The translations under genes were made by a program, and so were the position numbers. Shown here one piece after another: positions 46,844 to 59,789 of a DNA stretch of 64,000 nt (positions within the stretch are counted from its first letter, which is position 1; each line of letters starts with the position of its first letter). Origin of the DNA: Rhynchospora pubera (taxonomy: Eukaryota; Streptophyta; Magnoliopsida; Poales; Cyperaceae). The stretch is from contig CM051461.1 of assembly GCA_028095005.1 (NCBI GenBank), forward strand, positions 61,609,840-61,673,839, read 5' to 3'. The notes below the pieces were generated by a model. That model was not told the origin of the DNA. It searched no databases and saw only the letters and a list, made by a program, of their open reading frames with translations.

Positions 46844-47037
46844 TAGGGGTGAAAACGGAAGTGGTTTTAACTGTTTTTTCGTTTCGTTTCGTCTCGACGA
46901 AACGGTTAACGGAACAATAAAATAGTTTCGTCTATATGTATATCACGAAAATTTCGTCAATTTCGATCGTTTTGTCCTGATGAAACGATGACGCAACAGC
47001 TCATTTACGCCATCGTCTCGATCATTTTGCAGCCCTA
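46844..47037. mobile_element. hAT-type MITE, 194 bp
   Basis: It starts TAGGGGTGAAAACGG and ends GCAGCCCTA. The perfect 8-bp target duplication ACGGTGAT is at 46836-46843 and 47038-47045. The interior has inverted GTTTCGTCTCGACGAAAC words. Confidence 0.88.
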
Positions 47038-47693
47038 ACGGTGATAACAAACAAGTTTCAACTATCAATAAATATAATAAGGTGCTAAGATACAAGGCTT
47101 TCCGTTGTGAAAAGGAAAATAATAAAAATTAAAATAAATAAAATTTTGAGTAATGTTTGAAAATCTACTGAAGCTACCGATCTACTATGGTTTTTTACTA
47201 GTTTTGTTCACGCCGGTTTCCTTGTTAGTAATCAATGTCACTCAGTTGTTAAATTCATGTAAACATCGAACGAGGTTCTATTTATGAAAAAATTATATTT
47301 ATAATATTTTTAATGTTGGTATCGTTTTGAAAATCACTTAATAGCCATCAAACAATCGAAATACCATAAATTGTATATACATGTTCAAAACTTTTATAAA
47401 CAATTGTTTCAGAGAGATCAGACTATACTATAAATTAATGAACCAATTCATTTTTTTTTCTTAAAAGAAAGCATTAATTTTGTCATACCTTTAAATCCTA
47501 ATAAAATAAAGTGTTTGTTCCCCGTATCTTGTCCCGGTAACTTTATTTTTATTTTTTTTAAGGCAAAGGTGTCGGTAACATCTGCCTACTTGCCTCGCAA
47601 AAAAGAAAAAAAAATTATAAAGATAACATCTACAATCCTTTGTTATTGCAGTTGTTATTTTTATGAGTTGCAACTTGCAACTATAAAATAAAT

Positions 47694-48096
47694 GAGATAG
47701 ACTAAAATCAGTCGCGATTGACGGATGAGACCGTCATCTACGATCAAATTTTAATTTTTGAGATTCTAACAGTCAATCCGAACCGTTCAATGTGTTCTCC
47801 ATATTAAAATCTCATTGGAGACAATTTTATATTTTTTTTGAATTTATTTAGTATTTTTTAGTATTTTACAAAATTCTTAATCTAAACAATTCTGGACCCT
47901 TCAATAATTATGATTTTTAAAAATTTCAAAAAAGTAGTAAATAAAATCAGAAAAATGTAAAATTTGGTCTCCAATGAGATTTCAATATGAAGAACACGTT
48001 GAACGGTTAATATTAGCAATTAAAATCTCAAAAGTTAAGATATAATCGCAGTTGACGAGTCCATCCGTATGTCGCGGTTGATTTTAATCTATCTCC
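47694..48096. mobile_element. Foldback Mutator-type MITE, about 403 bp
   Basis: The ends are GAGATAGACTAAAATCAG at 47694 and GGAGATAGATTAAAATCA on the minus strand from 48096. Similarity extends over about 130 bases per arm. AAAATAAAT (9 bp) flanks both sides (47685-47693 and 48097-48105), as expected for Mutator-like transposition. Confidence 0.8.
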
Positions 48097-48528
48097 AAAA
48101 TAAATAGATAAACAAACAAACACAATATATATGTCATCCCTCCATTCTGATTTAGTTTATGATTTAGTTATAGAATCTTTTACTACAATTAAAAAGATTT
48201 GAAACAATATGATGCATTCTGAAAAGGATTAACATGAAAAAGTAGAGCATTTCAATCCTACAGTATTGTCCACAAGTTACAAGATTTTAGAGGAATTTGA
48301 TCAAAGTTATAATAGAGACGTTGGAAACCTACAAAGGCTACATGACTTGCATCAGTTGTCCGAAAATATAGACCACTTGACTTCGCGTCAACTCACTCAC
48401 TCACCTAGTCACCTTCCCACCCATTTTCCTCTCGAAAGCTGAAACCTTTCTCCATTGCCACCTACACAAAAGCATCAATTGTTGAAATTCAGAAAAAAAA
48501 AACAATAAAAAAATAATTTCACCTTCAA

Positions 48529-51500
48529 ATGGGAAACGCTATTCTCAGGTGCTTCAAAGGAGAAAGTGATGACACACCTCGTCGACAGAGCTCCGACTCG
48601 GCGTGGTTAATTGCAATTTTCGTTGGTAATCTCGCACGTGATCTTCGAAACTTTGAGACTTCTTCTCAGGTACTCTTTTGATTTTCTCTTGTACAATGCA
48701 TTCATTAGTTGTACAGTTAACTAGCTAGCTCAGTACCTGACACTTCGCTTTTGAGACATATCAATAGTCTGTTTTTAATGATCAATTGATGATCAAACGC
48801 ACATAAATCCTCCTTATATATACTTGAGAGAAAAATATTAATAAGTTTGTCGTTTGGTGGAGCAATTAATTTGTTTTCTGCCTTTTGTCCTCATTAATAT
48901 TGAGCAGAACTCAAGGCCTTATGCAATTTGGCATTTGATTTAGTTTATTCTTATTATTCAAATATTACTTTATTAGGTACCGGAACGACTAAGTCAACAT
49001 GTGACCTTATCTAAGAAGACACAAGCTAAATGGTATATTTATACACCTGACGAGGTTTGCTATTGAGAGATTTGTGCTATTACAAGCAACTATGTGTGAA
49101 TACTTCAATGCCTTTTCTTGTGAATTGTAAATTAATAGGTATGCTAAAATATTAGCAACATGGAAGGAATCAAACTTGCCTCCTAGAACGCTGGAGGAAG
49201 CAGCAATCTTGGTGATTTGTGCTTTACAGGACCAAAGAGATGAACTTAATTTACAGGTTCAAGTACATTAATTCATCACAGCATATGCTTTCCATATTTT
49301 GTTACACCATGAAATTCATTATTGAAATAATTCAACTTATTTGATGAATTTCTTTTTTCTGTTATTATTCATTTCAGAGATTTCTTGATTATTTTCACCT
49401 TCCGTTCCTGGAGATTGAAGAAACTGAAGGAGAAGAATCAGACTCTTCTTCGAATTCATGGCCTGAAGGTGTCAAGTTTGAATTGTGCACATTACCCGTG
49501 AGCCTTTTTGATAATCCTCTTTAATAACTACCTTCTGGATCCCATAGCTGTACCAATTATGTCTACATTCTCCTTAATTTGTTTAATGCTGTCTTGGGAT
49601 TTTATAATCCAGACAACCTAGATAGTTGTGTTTATCATAACAGAAGAGTCCAGTATAGAATCAATTGCTTTTCCAGTGGTCATATGTGATGATGACAGGT
49701 GGATGAAAAACTGGTCGGCGATGGAGATGGCATGACGGTGCATATCAACACAGATGATCCATACGAGTGTGATAAAATACCAACAACGGTACAGAGAGCC
49801 GTAAGAGCGATACATCAGGCCTGTGCTGATGGAGACTGTTCTCGGGCTGATGCACTTAAGAAATATATTATCAAAGATAAATACAGGTCGAAGATTTAAT
49901 AACTTTTATCCAAATATTCTTTGATGTTATATAATGTTTCGTCAGATCTTTTTTATTTCTGTGAAATTTTGTCTTCTGCAATGTATGAATAAACGGTCCA
50001 ATAGATGAAATTATGATAACTAGTAAAATCACACTGTTCTTGGTTTACTGTTTATGCCCAAATGATTGATCGATACTAAATATATTAATAGTAATTTTCT
50101 ATTCATTTGTTTTTCTTTTGCCCTCTTGTAAATATAGGATCATTAATCTACCTAACAATGAAGAGATTCTGGCACGGGATTATCGCATCAGACTTCGGTA
50201 TATAATTACTTATTTTACTATGCTCTCGTTTGTCTTATCTTTGACTTTGATGCAATTAGTCCCAGTTACTTATGTTATCAAATTCACCTGTTTGTTACTG
50301 TTAGGGGCAGCTGTTGTGCCTGTAAGCCACATTTTCTGGCATACATGTGTCAATTTTTTTTGAATTTTAACAAGGTACTAACTTTAGCAGGCAATCGACC
50401 AATATAGCAGTCAAACTATATGAAATCTTGTTGGAAAACTTATATTTACTATTTTTTCAGAAATTTTGAAATATGACCCTTTTTGACATGCAGACATTTT
50501 TTATTTACTACTTTTGGGTTTGGGCCATGTTTGAAAAATACAAATATAGTAAAGTAATTTAAAAATAATGAGAAATTTTTTTTCATAAATGAATAAATGA
50601 TATTTATTTAAGAATAAATTAACACCTTAGATGGCCTCGCAAATATGAAAAATAAGGATTCGGACCTTTTGCGTATTGGTAGATATGCTAAAAATTAGTA
50701 CATAGCAAAATAATGAAAGGAAGACCTTTTACCCACTAATATATACCACGATACAGAAATAAGAGAACTAAGAATGAAAGAAGAATGAAATAACTAAATA
50801 AGGTTTTAGAATGATATCATTGATCATTCAAAGTACAACAGAGAGGAGATATTGAGCTCCTATAAATACAGAAATTTTTAAAAGATGGCTTGCATCCTGA
50901 TAATATTGAATTGGATCCTTTATTCATAATAAAGGATATCTGATCTATCAAATCAATTCATCATTGAGAATTCAATAGTATAACATAGGAAGATCTTTTT
51001 TTTAACCCATACTAATTTGAGAATGGGATTTTTTTATTGGATTTGAAACCTTTTCCACTTTTTGTGTTCTAGAACTTACTGTCTGTGCGCGGAGCCCGGA
51101 AAAAATGAATATGTTTGTTACTTCAAGAAAGATCAATTAATAAATTATTGGGGTGAAGTACCAATTATAATCCTGTATAAGCCCAGTCAGTGCTCTCCTC
51201 AGTTTCTGGTGCTACTTTTTCTTAAATATGAGTATTTATGTGTAGAAATTTCTATATAGCAGGTTTTTTATTGCAAGAAAATGTTAAATCAAATAGAAGT
51301 ATAATTGAGAAGAACTATAGAAATCTTGTTTAAATTGGTTTGATTCTGAGATCTTTTCATTCGTAATCATGTGCATGCATTTTATGTGTAGTTACTTATT
51401 TTTTAAGGCCAAAACGAGTACAAAATTTCTATTGTAAATGTGTAGGGGAATAGATGCACCAGAGATTAATATGGAATATGGTCGGGAGGCGAGGGATGAA

Positions 51501-52598
51501 CTAAGAAAACTTATCCAGGGTAAGCCTTTGACAATACAAGTATACGGGAAGGACCGTTATCGTAGATTGGTAGGGGATGTCTACTGCAATGGCACTTTTA
51601 TACAGGTACTATTCAAGAATAATTTCTGTGGTGCTACAGCTTATATAATAGCACGCCCTTGAAGTTTAACACGTAATAACTATTTTTAAACAATTGAGTC
51701 GAAGCACGAAATTGGTATTGCATTCTTTACCCTTTCCTTGAATTTGACAATTTGTTGGTATTGTATTGAAAAATTGATGTCCTGCATTTTTTGTAATGAG
51801 TACTTGAGTTAGAAATTTTGATTTATGGTGTTTAAAGGCTAGCATACAGATGTCTTTTAATTATTTCCTTCCATGAAAAACAAGGGTCACTGTTGTTGTA
51901 AGATTTGGAGTGAAAAGTAAACTCACTATTTTGATATAATTTTGTATGCCAATTTTCGTTTTTCCTTATTATGAATGACCTGCATAAGAATTTAGGTATA
52001 TGACCATGCAGCCACGCACTTTGAATCCTGATATCTTGTGTTTTTATTAAAAATTGAAAATATTTGAGATAAATTGTCATAAAATAAGATGCCAGTACAT
52101 TTTTAAGCTCCTGAACGATGACCAACATGCTATTACAAAAATGCAAATTTGACAGGAGAAACTGCTTAGAAGAGGTTGTGCTTGGCACTATGAAGTTTAT
52201 GACAAACGCCCCTCATTTGCACAGGTTTCTCCCTACTCTCATTTGTTTTTGTTTTTATTAGTTATTACTATTTTTATTTTTTGGAGTTCACCAAGTTAAA
52301 AACTTGGATAGGAGTAGTATTGGGTTATTTCTGACACGTGAATTTATCAACTGCACAAATCCAAGACTTCAGATCAGAAAAAAATTTGCTTTGTTCAAAA
52401 ACCCTTGATAGTATTTGAAATTTTGATCAGTGGCAGAGAGAGGCTCAAAATGCCCATAGAGGTCTATGGGCGAACCCGAATCCAGTTGCACCTTGGGAAT
52501 TCAAAAGGAATGAAGGGTATAAAAAGAATGTGCATGAACCACATCGGAACAGAAGAAACACACAGAAAGAACAACAGCTGCCAATTCAAGTTTATTAA
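48529..52598 (+). CDS. Staphylococcal-nuclease-like Ca2+-dependent nuclease (CAN family), nine exons
   Basis: Exons 48529-48669, 48977-49032, 49139-49256, 49378-49497, 49699-49886, 50138-50197, 51446-51605, 52156-52224 and 52431-52598. They sum to 1080 bases, 359 residues plus stop, in frame with GT-AG introns. The N-terminus MGNAILRC has Gly2 and Cys8, the usual myristoylation/palmitoylation pair, so the enzyme is probably anchored to the plasma membrane. The nuclease fold begins at VGDGDGMTVHI (family usually DGDT; here Thr is Gly). It continues with RIRLRGIDAPE, which holds the Arg, Asp and Glu equivalent to Arg35, Asp40 and Glu43 of the bacterial enzyme, and DRYRRLVGDVYCNG with the Arg87 equivalent. 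All catalytic residues are present. Family knowledge: degrades single-stranded DNA and RNA with Ca2+. I moved the exon 2 donor to 49032 because the longer alternative shifts the frame; it also restores the family's KWYAKIL. Confidence 0.93.
50400..51060. other. Possible transposon or plastid-derived insert in nuclease intron 6
   Basis: Intron 6 is 1248 bases, far longer than the others. Part of it (about 50760-51050) looks foreign: on the minus strand a TATTTATAGGAGCTC box and a GATCAATGATATCATTC segment recall copia LTRs. The part after 50900 (GGATCCTTTATTCATAATAA) recalls plastid DNA. Neither is proven. Confidence 0.3.
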
Positions 52599-53092
52599 TT
52601 AATCTTATATTGGTTCTGCAACTTACGGAGTGTTACTTTCTATATATGTAATAGCTTACTAATAATATATTAATTTCCCTATTTATACGTTTGTAAATGT
52701 AAAAGCTTATTAATATTTTTGCCTTGTCTATTTATGGAGTAGTACACGTCTGTGTATCTATATTCAACAAGGTACCAGGCAGCTAGCCACATGTGTATTG
52801 GTTTGTTCAAGTGAATCTTCAAAAGATGTCTAAAGAAAAATATGTAGTTAATTGTTAGCTAGTGTTCTCATAGAGAGTATTTACCATTTTAGGGATATCA
52901 ACAGAGAGAACAATCATGAGAGCTGCCTCATGGCCAAACCACTGTGACTCTACACTATTTTTTGGCTGTCAGCATTAAAATAGAAGCATTCAAAGGTGTC
53001 CAAGAGCGACATCTTTCAATTTTCAAACACACCATTCACATTTCACAAATCGCAGAAACTTATTAATTAGTGCATTCTATTTCTTTCTGAAT

Positions 53093-53335
53093 TTAGTATC
53101 TGTCACCACGAAGATTAGGTGACCTGAATTCATGCATATTGATCAATTCTCGAAAGAGGCACAGACATTGCTCCATTTTTTTGGAGAAAATACATGTCTT
53201 CATGGCTTCTTTGGTTCTCAAAAAGGATAGGATATGGATCAGAACATCATCAAGTTTGAACTTTGAAGATTGTACATGTCTCCTGTCAATCCCAATATTA
53301 ATCTCTTCCCGATCACGTTTGGTTCCTTTTTTCAT
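53093..53335 (-). pseudogene. F-box domain fragment
   Basis: An 80-residue ORF: a basic start MKKGTKRDREEINIGIDRRH, then FKLDDVLIHILSFLRTKEAM and KTCIFSKKMEQ, the F-box helices of plant F-box/LRR-type proteins. Family members continue with a Trp-rich SKRWxxLW segment and several hundred residues. Here the frame degenerates (CLCLFRELINMHEF) and stops. The family function is substrate recruitment to SCF ubiquitin ligases; this copy is probably dead. Confidence 0.7.
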
Positions 53336-53740
53336 CTTTCACCATTGAGATTTCAAAGAAGCATTTCCTCAAACAGCTTCCATGCACAAACTCTGTTTTT
53401 CAAATGCTCTTCCTAAATTACAGTGGGACCATAATCAAAAAGACAAACAGCGAAATTGTTGACATGGAGAATGTTGTTCAGTTAAAAGAACGAGGACTTT
53501 ATATTGTTATTATGTACAATCTATGAACTATAAAATTTATCTTTTTCCTTACAAAAGGCAAAGAGAAATGCACCTGATCTTGGAGATACTCATATGTTCT
53601 TTCTGGAGGAGCAAGAAAGAAAGAGGATTTATTAGTGATTTGGTGAAGTGGTAGAGTGGAAAAATGAAGGCACATAACCGCATACATCTCGGAAAGGAAA
53701 TAGTGAAGCGGAAATCACAAAAAGAAAGGCAATATATTAG

Positions 53741-56072
53741 TAGCGCTGGTAATGGGCCTGGACTATCCGTGGGTCTACGGACCGGATATCCATTATTAGT
53801 AAGTGGGTCGAGTTAATATCAGTCTAGGGCTGGAAACTCGGCTCGGTCCACATAAAAGTATACGCTCGACCAGAGTTCGACTTCTCCTCCCTTCGGCCCT
53901 CAGTCCGGCCCTCAGTCTCGCCGAACTGAACCCTCGCTCCACGTCCACGCGGCTCCGCTCGACGGCTCGAGAACTCGACGACGCTAATTTCAATCAATCG
54001 CCTTTCGTCTTTCTCTCTCTCGCGCAAACGCTAAGGGGGCTTTCTAGTTGGAATCCATCGTAGACGTGCACAGAGTTGGGATTGGTGAAATTACCAAATT
54101 GGACTTGGGTTTGAAGAAGAAAATGAGTCTGAGGTGGCATGGGAAACGACGGAGGCCTGAAGCAACCTCTTTTGTCACCACTTCCAGTTTAGAAACCCAA
54201 CCATAGACTCTAGTAACTTTCAATCTTACTTTTACCGTGAACTGTAGTTAAAATTTTATAAGTAATGAAGAAGTTGGCACATGAAATAGAAATTTTAAGC
54301 TTTTAATATCAGTCATAGGCAATTTGTTTAGTGGGTTGCTGCATTTTTTTAGAAAGATTTGGATTTGAAATTTCGAATTGTTCACTTCATAATTTTTCTT
54401 TTCTTTTGTATTTTTGGTTTCTTTTTTTTGTGTACCATTTAATTGTACTAGACACGTATGCACCGTTCTATAGTCATTATTTATTGTTTTCTTTATGCCA
54501 GCTACGTGAAAGAAGGGATTTGAACTAGTGTTGAGACTATCTTACCGGTATGTGCTCATCCTTACTGTTTAGGTCTTCTATGTTTGTTTATTCTGATTGT
54601 AACTACATGATTTTTTTTAATCGTTTCAACTGATTAGTAACTCTTATTGCTTTCATGGCTTGTTTTATAACCACATACATGACAGGAACCTGATTTATAA
54701 CAGTTGATTTTAACATAATGTCAGAGCTGAGTACCAGAAATATTTAGATATTGACATTTTGTCAGAGCTGAAGACTAGCAACACTTAGATATGGACATAT
54801 TTATAACTGAATATTACAATATTTAGATCCCATTGCTATTGACGCATTGTCTGAGCTGAAACTATGTAGAAAGACGTCTGGTTTATAACCTAATCATGAC
54901 AGGTCGGATAGGCTGGAAATGCTCACTGACCTATGTTTCAATTTGAATCAAACAAATTTGCTTTATCAAGATTGATTTGTGAAATAGTTGAAGAAAACAG
55001 TATGACATTTATCTAACCAGTACTGCTTTAGTACCAGCTCTGTCTAGCATTGCATCAAACACCTGGTGGAAGCTTGATTTTACTGATAGCAAATGTTTCA
55101 ACGAGGCGCACACTTTTCTGGTGTGATTTTGCATTTCTTCTTTTACTGCTCTGATCTTTTTTGTCAAGCTATCAAAGTATGAACTTGGAATTACCAATAA
55201 AAAAAGGGTCATTGCTCCAAATATTTCTTCTTGAAAGTACAAACTCAGTTGATATACATGAAAGAATGGAAGTTTTTGCTATGTTGCCAAGGTCCTTTGC
55301 ATGCTATATTTTAGCATTTTTTTGGTTTATTTTAGTGTTTGTTAATCGTTTTTTATGATCTTTCAGGTTATTTCTGAGGAAAGCAAGAAAGGCCCTTTTG
55401 TTGTACTAATAAAGGATGTAGAGAAATCAACTACTGGTAGCTCTGAGTCTTAGAATACAGCACCACTAGCACATCTTCACTTGTAGTAGATTGGATTTCA
55501 AGCTGTGTTGAGCAAAATATTTTGTCCTTTGCATCTTATTGTCATATTATACAATTATTATACATAAATAAATGATTTTGCACTTAAAAGTTTAATTGTC
55601 AAAGCGAATATGCATCTTGTTCTAATTTTAATTGATGCTTTATTTTGTTCTGCAATACATCGTGCATGCTTAGGAATAAATTTGGAAGAGGTCCCTTACT
55701 CTGATTAAGGTCAAAATATGCTCTTAGTGTTTATGAATATATTTGATTTATTTGTAAATTGTAAGTGAAGGATTAAGGTTCGTAAGTAAAAGGAATTGGA
55801 TGAAAGTCCGTAATTTTATTTAGTCCAAATTGCAATGTTTGATGTTTCACAATTCAGTCCGTATGAGTCTAATTTTGCCTTACGTAAAATGCTTTGCCGA
55901 GCCTTATTAATCGAGGGCCGGCTCGAGTGGATATAATCGTGAAAGGATCGAAATAGTTAAGAGGGCCGAACATGTTCGGCAAAAAGGAGGGCCGGACCCG
56001 AGTCGGTCTTTACATCCTTACGTGGAGGGCTGGACCGGATATTCAGCTTGACCCAGCCCATTACCAGCGCTA
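53741..56072. mobile_element. Inverted-repeat (hAT-like) element carrying a host gene fragment, 2332 bp
   Basis: TAGCGCTGGTAATGGGC is at 53741-53757 and exactly inverted at 56056-56072. The subterminal regions share GGACCGGATAT and GGGCTGGAAACTCGGCTC-like words in inverted order. The ends resemble plant hAT elements, but the flanks (TATATTAG, TCTATCTC) do not form a clean 8-bp duplication. There is no transposase. An AAA-ATPase exon lies inside. Confidence 0.6.
55367..55453 (+). pseudogene. AAA-type ATPase exon captured in the element
   Basis: After a TTTCAG acceptor the sequence reads VISEESKKGPFVVLIKDVEK then STTGSSES and a stop. This resembles the segment of plant AAA ATPases (DAA1/katanin-like) with the Walker B-region pattern xxPxVxFIKDIEKS. 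The remainder of the protein is missing. Confidence 0.55.
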
Positions 56073-57014
56073 TCTATCTCTATGTTACTAATCTGTTAGC
56101 AAAACAGAGAATGCGTACTGTACTCCCTCCTGCTCCTCCTTTCTGGAAGGTGATATTATTTTTTTTTTATTTTACCCTCTCTAAAAATTTGTATTCTTAT
56201 GTTGTTTATTTTTTTCCTGCTTTAGGGACCGCAAGCGCTGGTTTCGTCTGGGATATATATGTTGACAAGTTTCTGCTAGGAATGGGCTTATATATTTGAT
56301 TTGATTGAACTGGTTTTCATGAATCAAGTGAGATCGTATATGGCAGATGCATGCATCTCTTTAGTATGCTCTGGTATCATGATTGCTTTTATTGATATTT
56401 ACTTATTTAGAAATTTAGAAATAAATGGGAAGGAGAAAGAGGGATATAAATACGGCAAGTAATGGGTTATTAAGAGAAACTTGTATATATGGTTGTGGCC
56501 TTGTGGGATTTTAGAGTTGCGGAATAACCTTATCTAAAAATGTCATATCTTGGGTGCATTTACTTATGTTTTTGTCATATTTGAAATAATTAAGTAAATA
56601 TTCTCTTGCTACGGCTCCTTATTTCAGTACATTGTTAGTGCTATGTGAATTTAAGAAATATTCTATGGAAATTCACATCAACTGATGTGCCATGCTTTCC
56701 CTTTTTTTCCTACTGAAAACATTATTTTTGTTTCTATATTTGATTTGTTAATTTTCTTTGTATTATCTGAGAATGGGTTTATAACTTTATATATGAAGAC
56801 ATCATTTTATGTCTGGTCAAGTCCAAATATATCTTTACGGTAATATAGGGACGGTTTTTTCCAAATGTCACACATTTTTTTCAATAAGATCAATTAAAAC
56901 ATGACAGTCACGTACGTAACGCATTGTGATAAGAGTGTATATAGAAATTAATTACACAATATTTGACGCAATGTGACATGCCAAAATATTTCAAACTTCA
57001 TACTTGAAGGTACA

Positions 57015-57041
57015 TCGCAACACGCGACCCATGACGGATAG
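57015..57041 (+). mobile_element. Degenerate Helitron-like 3' end
   Basis: The hairpin TCGC-AACAC-GCGA (57015-57027) is followed ten bases later by ATAG and T. Layout is as at 38595-38622, but the canonical CTAG is ATAG. Either an eroded terminus or chance. Confidence 0.3.
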
Positions 57042-57303
57042 TCAATTTTTAATTCGTTTTCTTCCTCTTCAAAATTATAAAGCGATGACTGCAAAATCTT
57101 TTTAAAAAAACTAAATTGTGGAAAAAATTTAAATACTTCAATATGATTTTGAACAATAATATACTACTCGTTACCTTTGAATTTGGTGGTAGGTTCCAAC
57201 TATAATATGTCATGTATTAAATGTATATATGTGGCGCTTGAATACTTGACATCTTGGAGATCATAGAGTATTAATAAATTAAAATGTTTTATTTGTTGTC
57301 TCT

Positions 57304-57456
57304 GTCTCCGTTTGGATGCATTGAGAAGAAGTAGGAAGAAGGAAAGAAAAAAAAAATTATAAACAATCCAAACTCTTCACAAAGTTACACACTTCCCAAT
57401 ACTTCTTCCCACTTCTTCCCTTCTTCCCTTCTTCCCACACCTATCCAAACGAAGCC
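57304..57456 (+). mobile_element. Small MITE, copy 1 of an inverted pair
   Basis: It starts GTCTCCGTTTGGATG and ends CCTATCCAAACGAAGCC, with an interior of AAGAAGTAGGAAGAAGG and ACACTTCCCAATACTTCTTC. The reverse-complement copy is at 57636-57792. Ends of the type GGCTCCGTTTGGAT are common in plant MITEs. Confidence 0.7.
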
Positions 57457-57635
57457 TCTGTGTATACAGAGATGGGCAGACGCTTTTGAGATAATAGAAT
57501 AAGAAGAAATAATTTTGATTTTTTTGATAAATTATGTGAAGGAACTAGAAGTCTTAGACATAGAAAAAAACTGAAAGGAAAGATAATGCAGGCTAGACAT
57601 ATGGTAAGAACTCATTATATGTGTTCTTAACAAAA

Positions 57636-57792
57636 GTTCCGTTTGGATAGGTGTGGGAAGAAGAAAAGAAGGAAAGAAGTGGAAAGAAGTATTGGGAAGT
57701 GTGTAACTTTATAAAGAGTTTGGATTGTTTATAATTTTTTTTCTTCCCTTCTTCCTTCTTCCTCCTTCTTCTTCTTACATCCAAACGGAGCC
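57636..57792 (-). mobile_element. Small MITE, copy 2 of an inverted pair
   Basis: Reverse complement of 57304-57456 with about 85-90% similarity by eye. It starts GTTCCGTTTGGATAGG and ends ATCCAAACGGAGCC. Confidence 0.7.
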
Positions 57793-58403
57793 AGATGGCA
57801 AAACTTATTTGTTTGTATATGCTCACTTTGATCATTTATATGGCCATCTTGTCTATTTATATATTCATTTTGTTCAAACGATGGTAAGAATGACAAAACT
57901 GCAGATAACAGTAATCAATTTCCAAATCAAAATAACATGGTGTGGATTGCTATTCTTTTATATCAAGTGGCGCATATTATTTAATTCTAGCCAATATTGT
58001 ATTAGATTTTTAACTAGACCGATTGCCCAATGATGCTACAATTAACTCACTAATAGTTCAGTACTGAATTTGAGATGGCGCCTACTCTACTTTTAAGCTT
58101 TTTCTGTATATAGAGAGATGAGCAGATGCTTGACTCTTGAGAGAACAACAGATTTTTTTCCCCCCTCTTGTTTTGGTGAAAATGATCCAATCAAGACCAA
58201 GCTAGCTATTATCAGTTTTACTAATTCTGTATATAAATTTACATAATTAAGTTACAAAGGATTAATTAATTTGACAAATTCCTCAGTGCAGATGCGTAGG
58301 GCCGGATTGATAGAACAACGCAATAAACAGTCTGAAGTCTGAACTACAGTAGACCTCATGACAAAAACTAGACGGGCCGGACCTCTTATTTGAAATCTAA
58401 AAC

Positions 58404-58538
58404 CAAAGTCCACATTCAGCACAAATTGGACCATATCTTCTCTATTACCCTCCCGAGTCCCGAAGTAGAAAAGAGTGATACTGAATACTGATACGTATAA
58501 ATCAAAGTCCAAATTCAGCACAAATTGGACCATATCTT
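58404..58538 (+). repeat. 36-bp direct repeat, 99 bp apart
   Basis: CAAAGTCCACATTCAGCACA to CATATCTT at 58404-58439 recurs at 58503-58538 with one change. Confidence 0.85.
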
Positions 58539-59789
58539 ATCCCAATTCACAAAAAGTTACGCTGAGCGGAAAAAAAACATTTCTTGCTGAGTTGCTCTAT
58601 CTGTGACCTTTCTAAACCTGAAGTTTTAATCATCTGAAATATTTACTAAATTTTATGAAATCTTTTCAGCATCAGTCTAAACCTGGATGAAACTCTTATA
58701 TCTACTAAGGAAAGAAGGAATCATTCGAACCAACGACCTTCAATTAACAAGCTTCTATTATTCTTATAAAAATCTTCATATTAAAAAAATCAAATGACCT
58801 GAAAGGAGATTTGTATTTTATTATTTTAATAGGATTTATTGCTTTATAAACCAGACTGACCAATCAAATCGGACGGCGCACGTCAGTATGGCAGCAAGGC
58901 TTTTATTGCAGTGTTTATGGAGCCTTTCGAAGCATTCAATAAATTAAAATATCCTTCTCAAGAGAAGTGTAATAAATGATTTGCCATTTTAACATATAAT
59001 AGACAATATTTTTGTGTCCTTGTCAAGGATTTGGATCTGTAGAAGCTTCATAGAAAATTAGAACGTCAGACTAGATTGTCCTACAAAATTTTGTTACCGA
59101 TTAAAAAGGTTGCTATTAGCTAGTGAAAATAATTTAAGTCACAAATATTGTACATGCGCATTACGTATAGTATAATGCATATATGCTACGCTAATAATTA
59201 TGGTCCCTTATAGTTCTTTTTTAAATTACTTGTGGGAAAAAATAAAGAGAGACAAAATACATCAAAAGTGAAAAAATTAGAAATTAGAATGAACAGAACC
59301 AGAAATTCTGAAGTCTGCAACAAAAATATTGAAGTGACAAAAATTTATAACGCTTGTAACTATCTAAGAATACGAAAATTTTAGCGTAGAAGAGTTAATA
59401 CTTAATACAAACAAACTTGCGCATCTTACGAGCCAAATTTAGAAAAGTGGTCTGTTTTCATAGAAATTAATTAACAGAACAATATTAGTGGTTTAAAAGT
59501 AAAAGAAATTAATACATATAATTAGGAATCTAATACAAGCCAAATGTTTGGTAGTTGACTTCACATAAACATTGTAATTCTTGTATATATACCAGGCAAG
59601 CAAATTGAAAGGGACCGTTAATATGAACTTCATGAAAATGTAATATGAAGGAATAAGAAACCTTGTTAGTACTTGCTAATTAGTATCTTGAATAAATATA
59701 AAGAACAAGAGAAAGAATCATGTAGCAGAGTAAGTAACATATATGCAGTTACCTCACCTGGCTAAGTTTACTGTAAGAGTCTGTAACAG

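Noticed and set aside
48977..49054. Longer nuclease exon 2 ending at 49054
   Set aside because: It joins exon 3 out of frame to a stop; the donor after 49032 keeps the frame and gives the family sequence.
53803..54063. Overlapping Arg/Ser-rich ORFs on both strands
   Set aside because: GC-rich subterminal region of a transposon; no family resemblance on either strand.
55009..55242. Minus-strand 77-residue ORF inside the inverted-repeat element
   Set aside because: No recognisable domain; opposite strand to the ATPase exon, probably chance.
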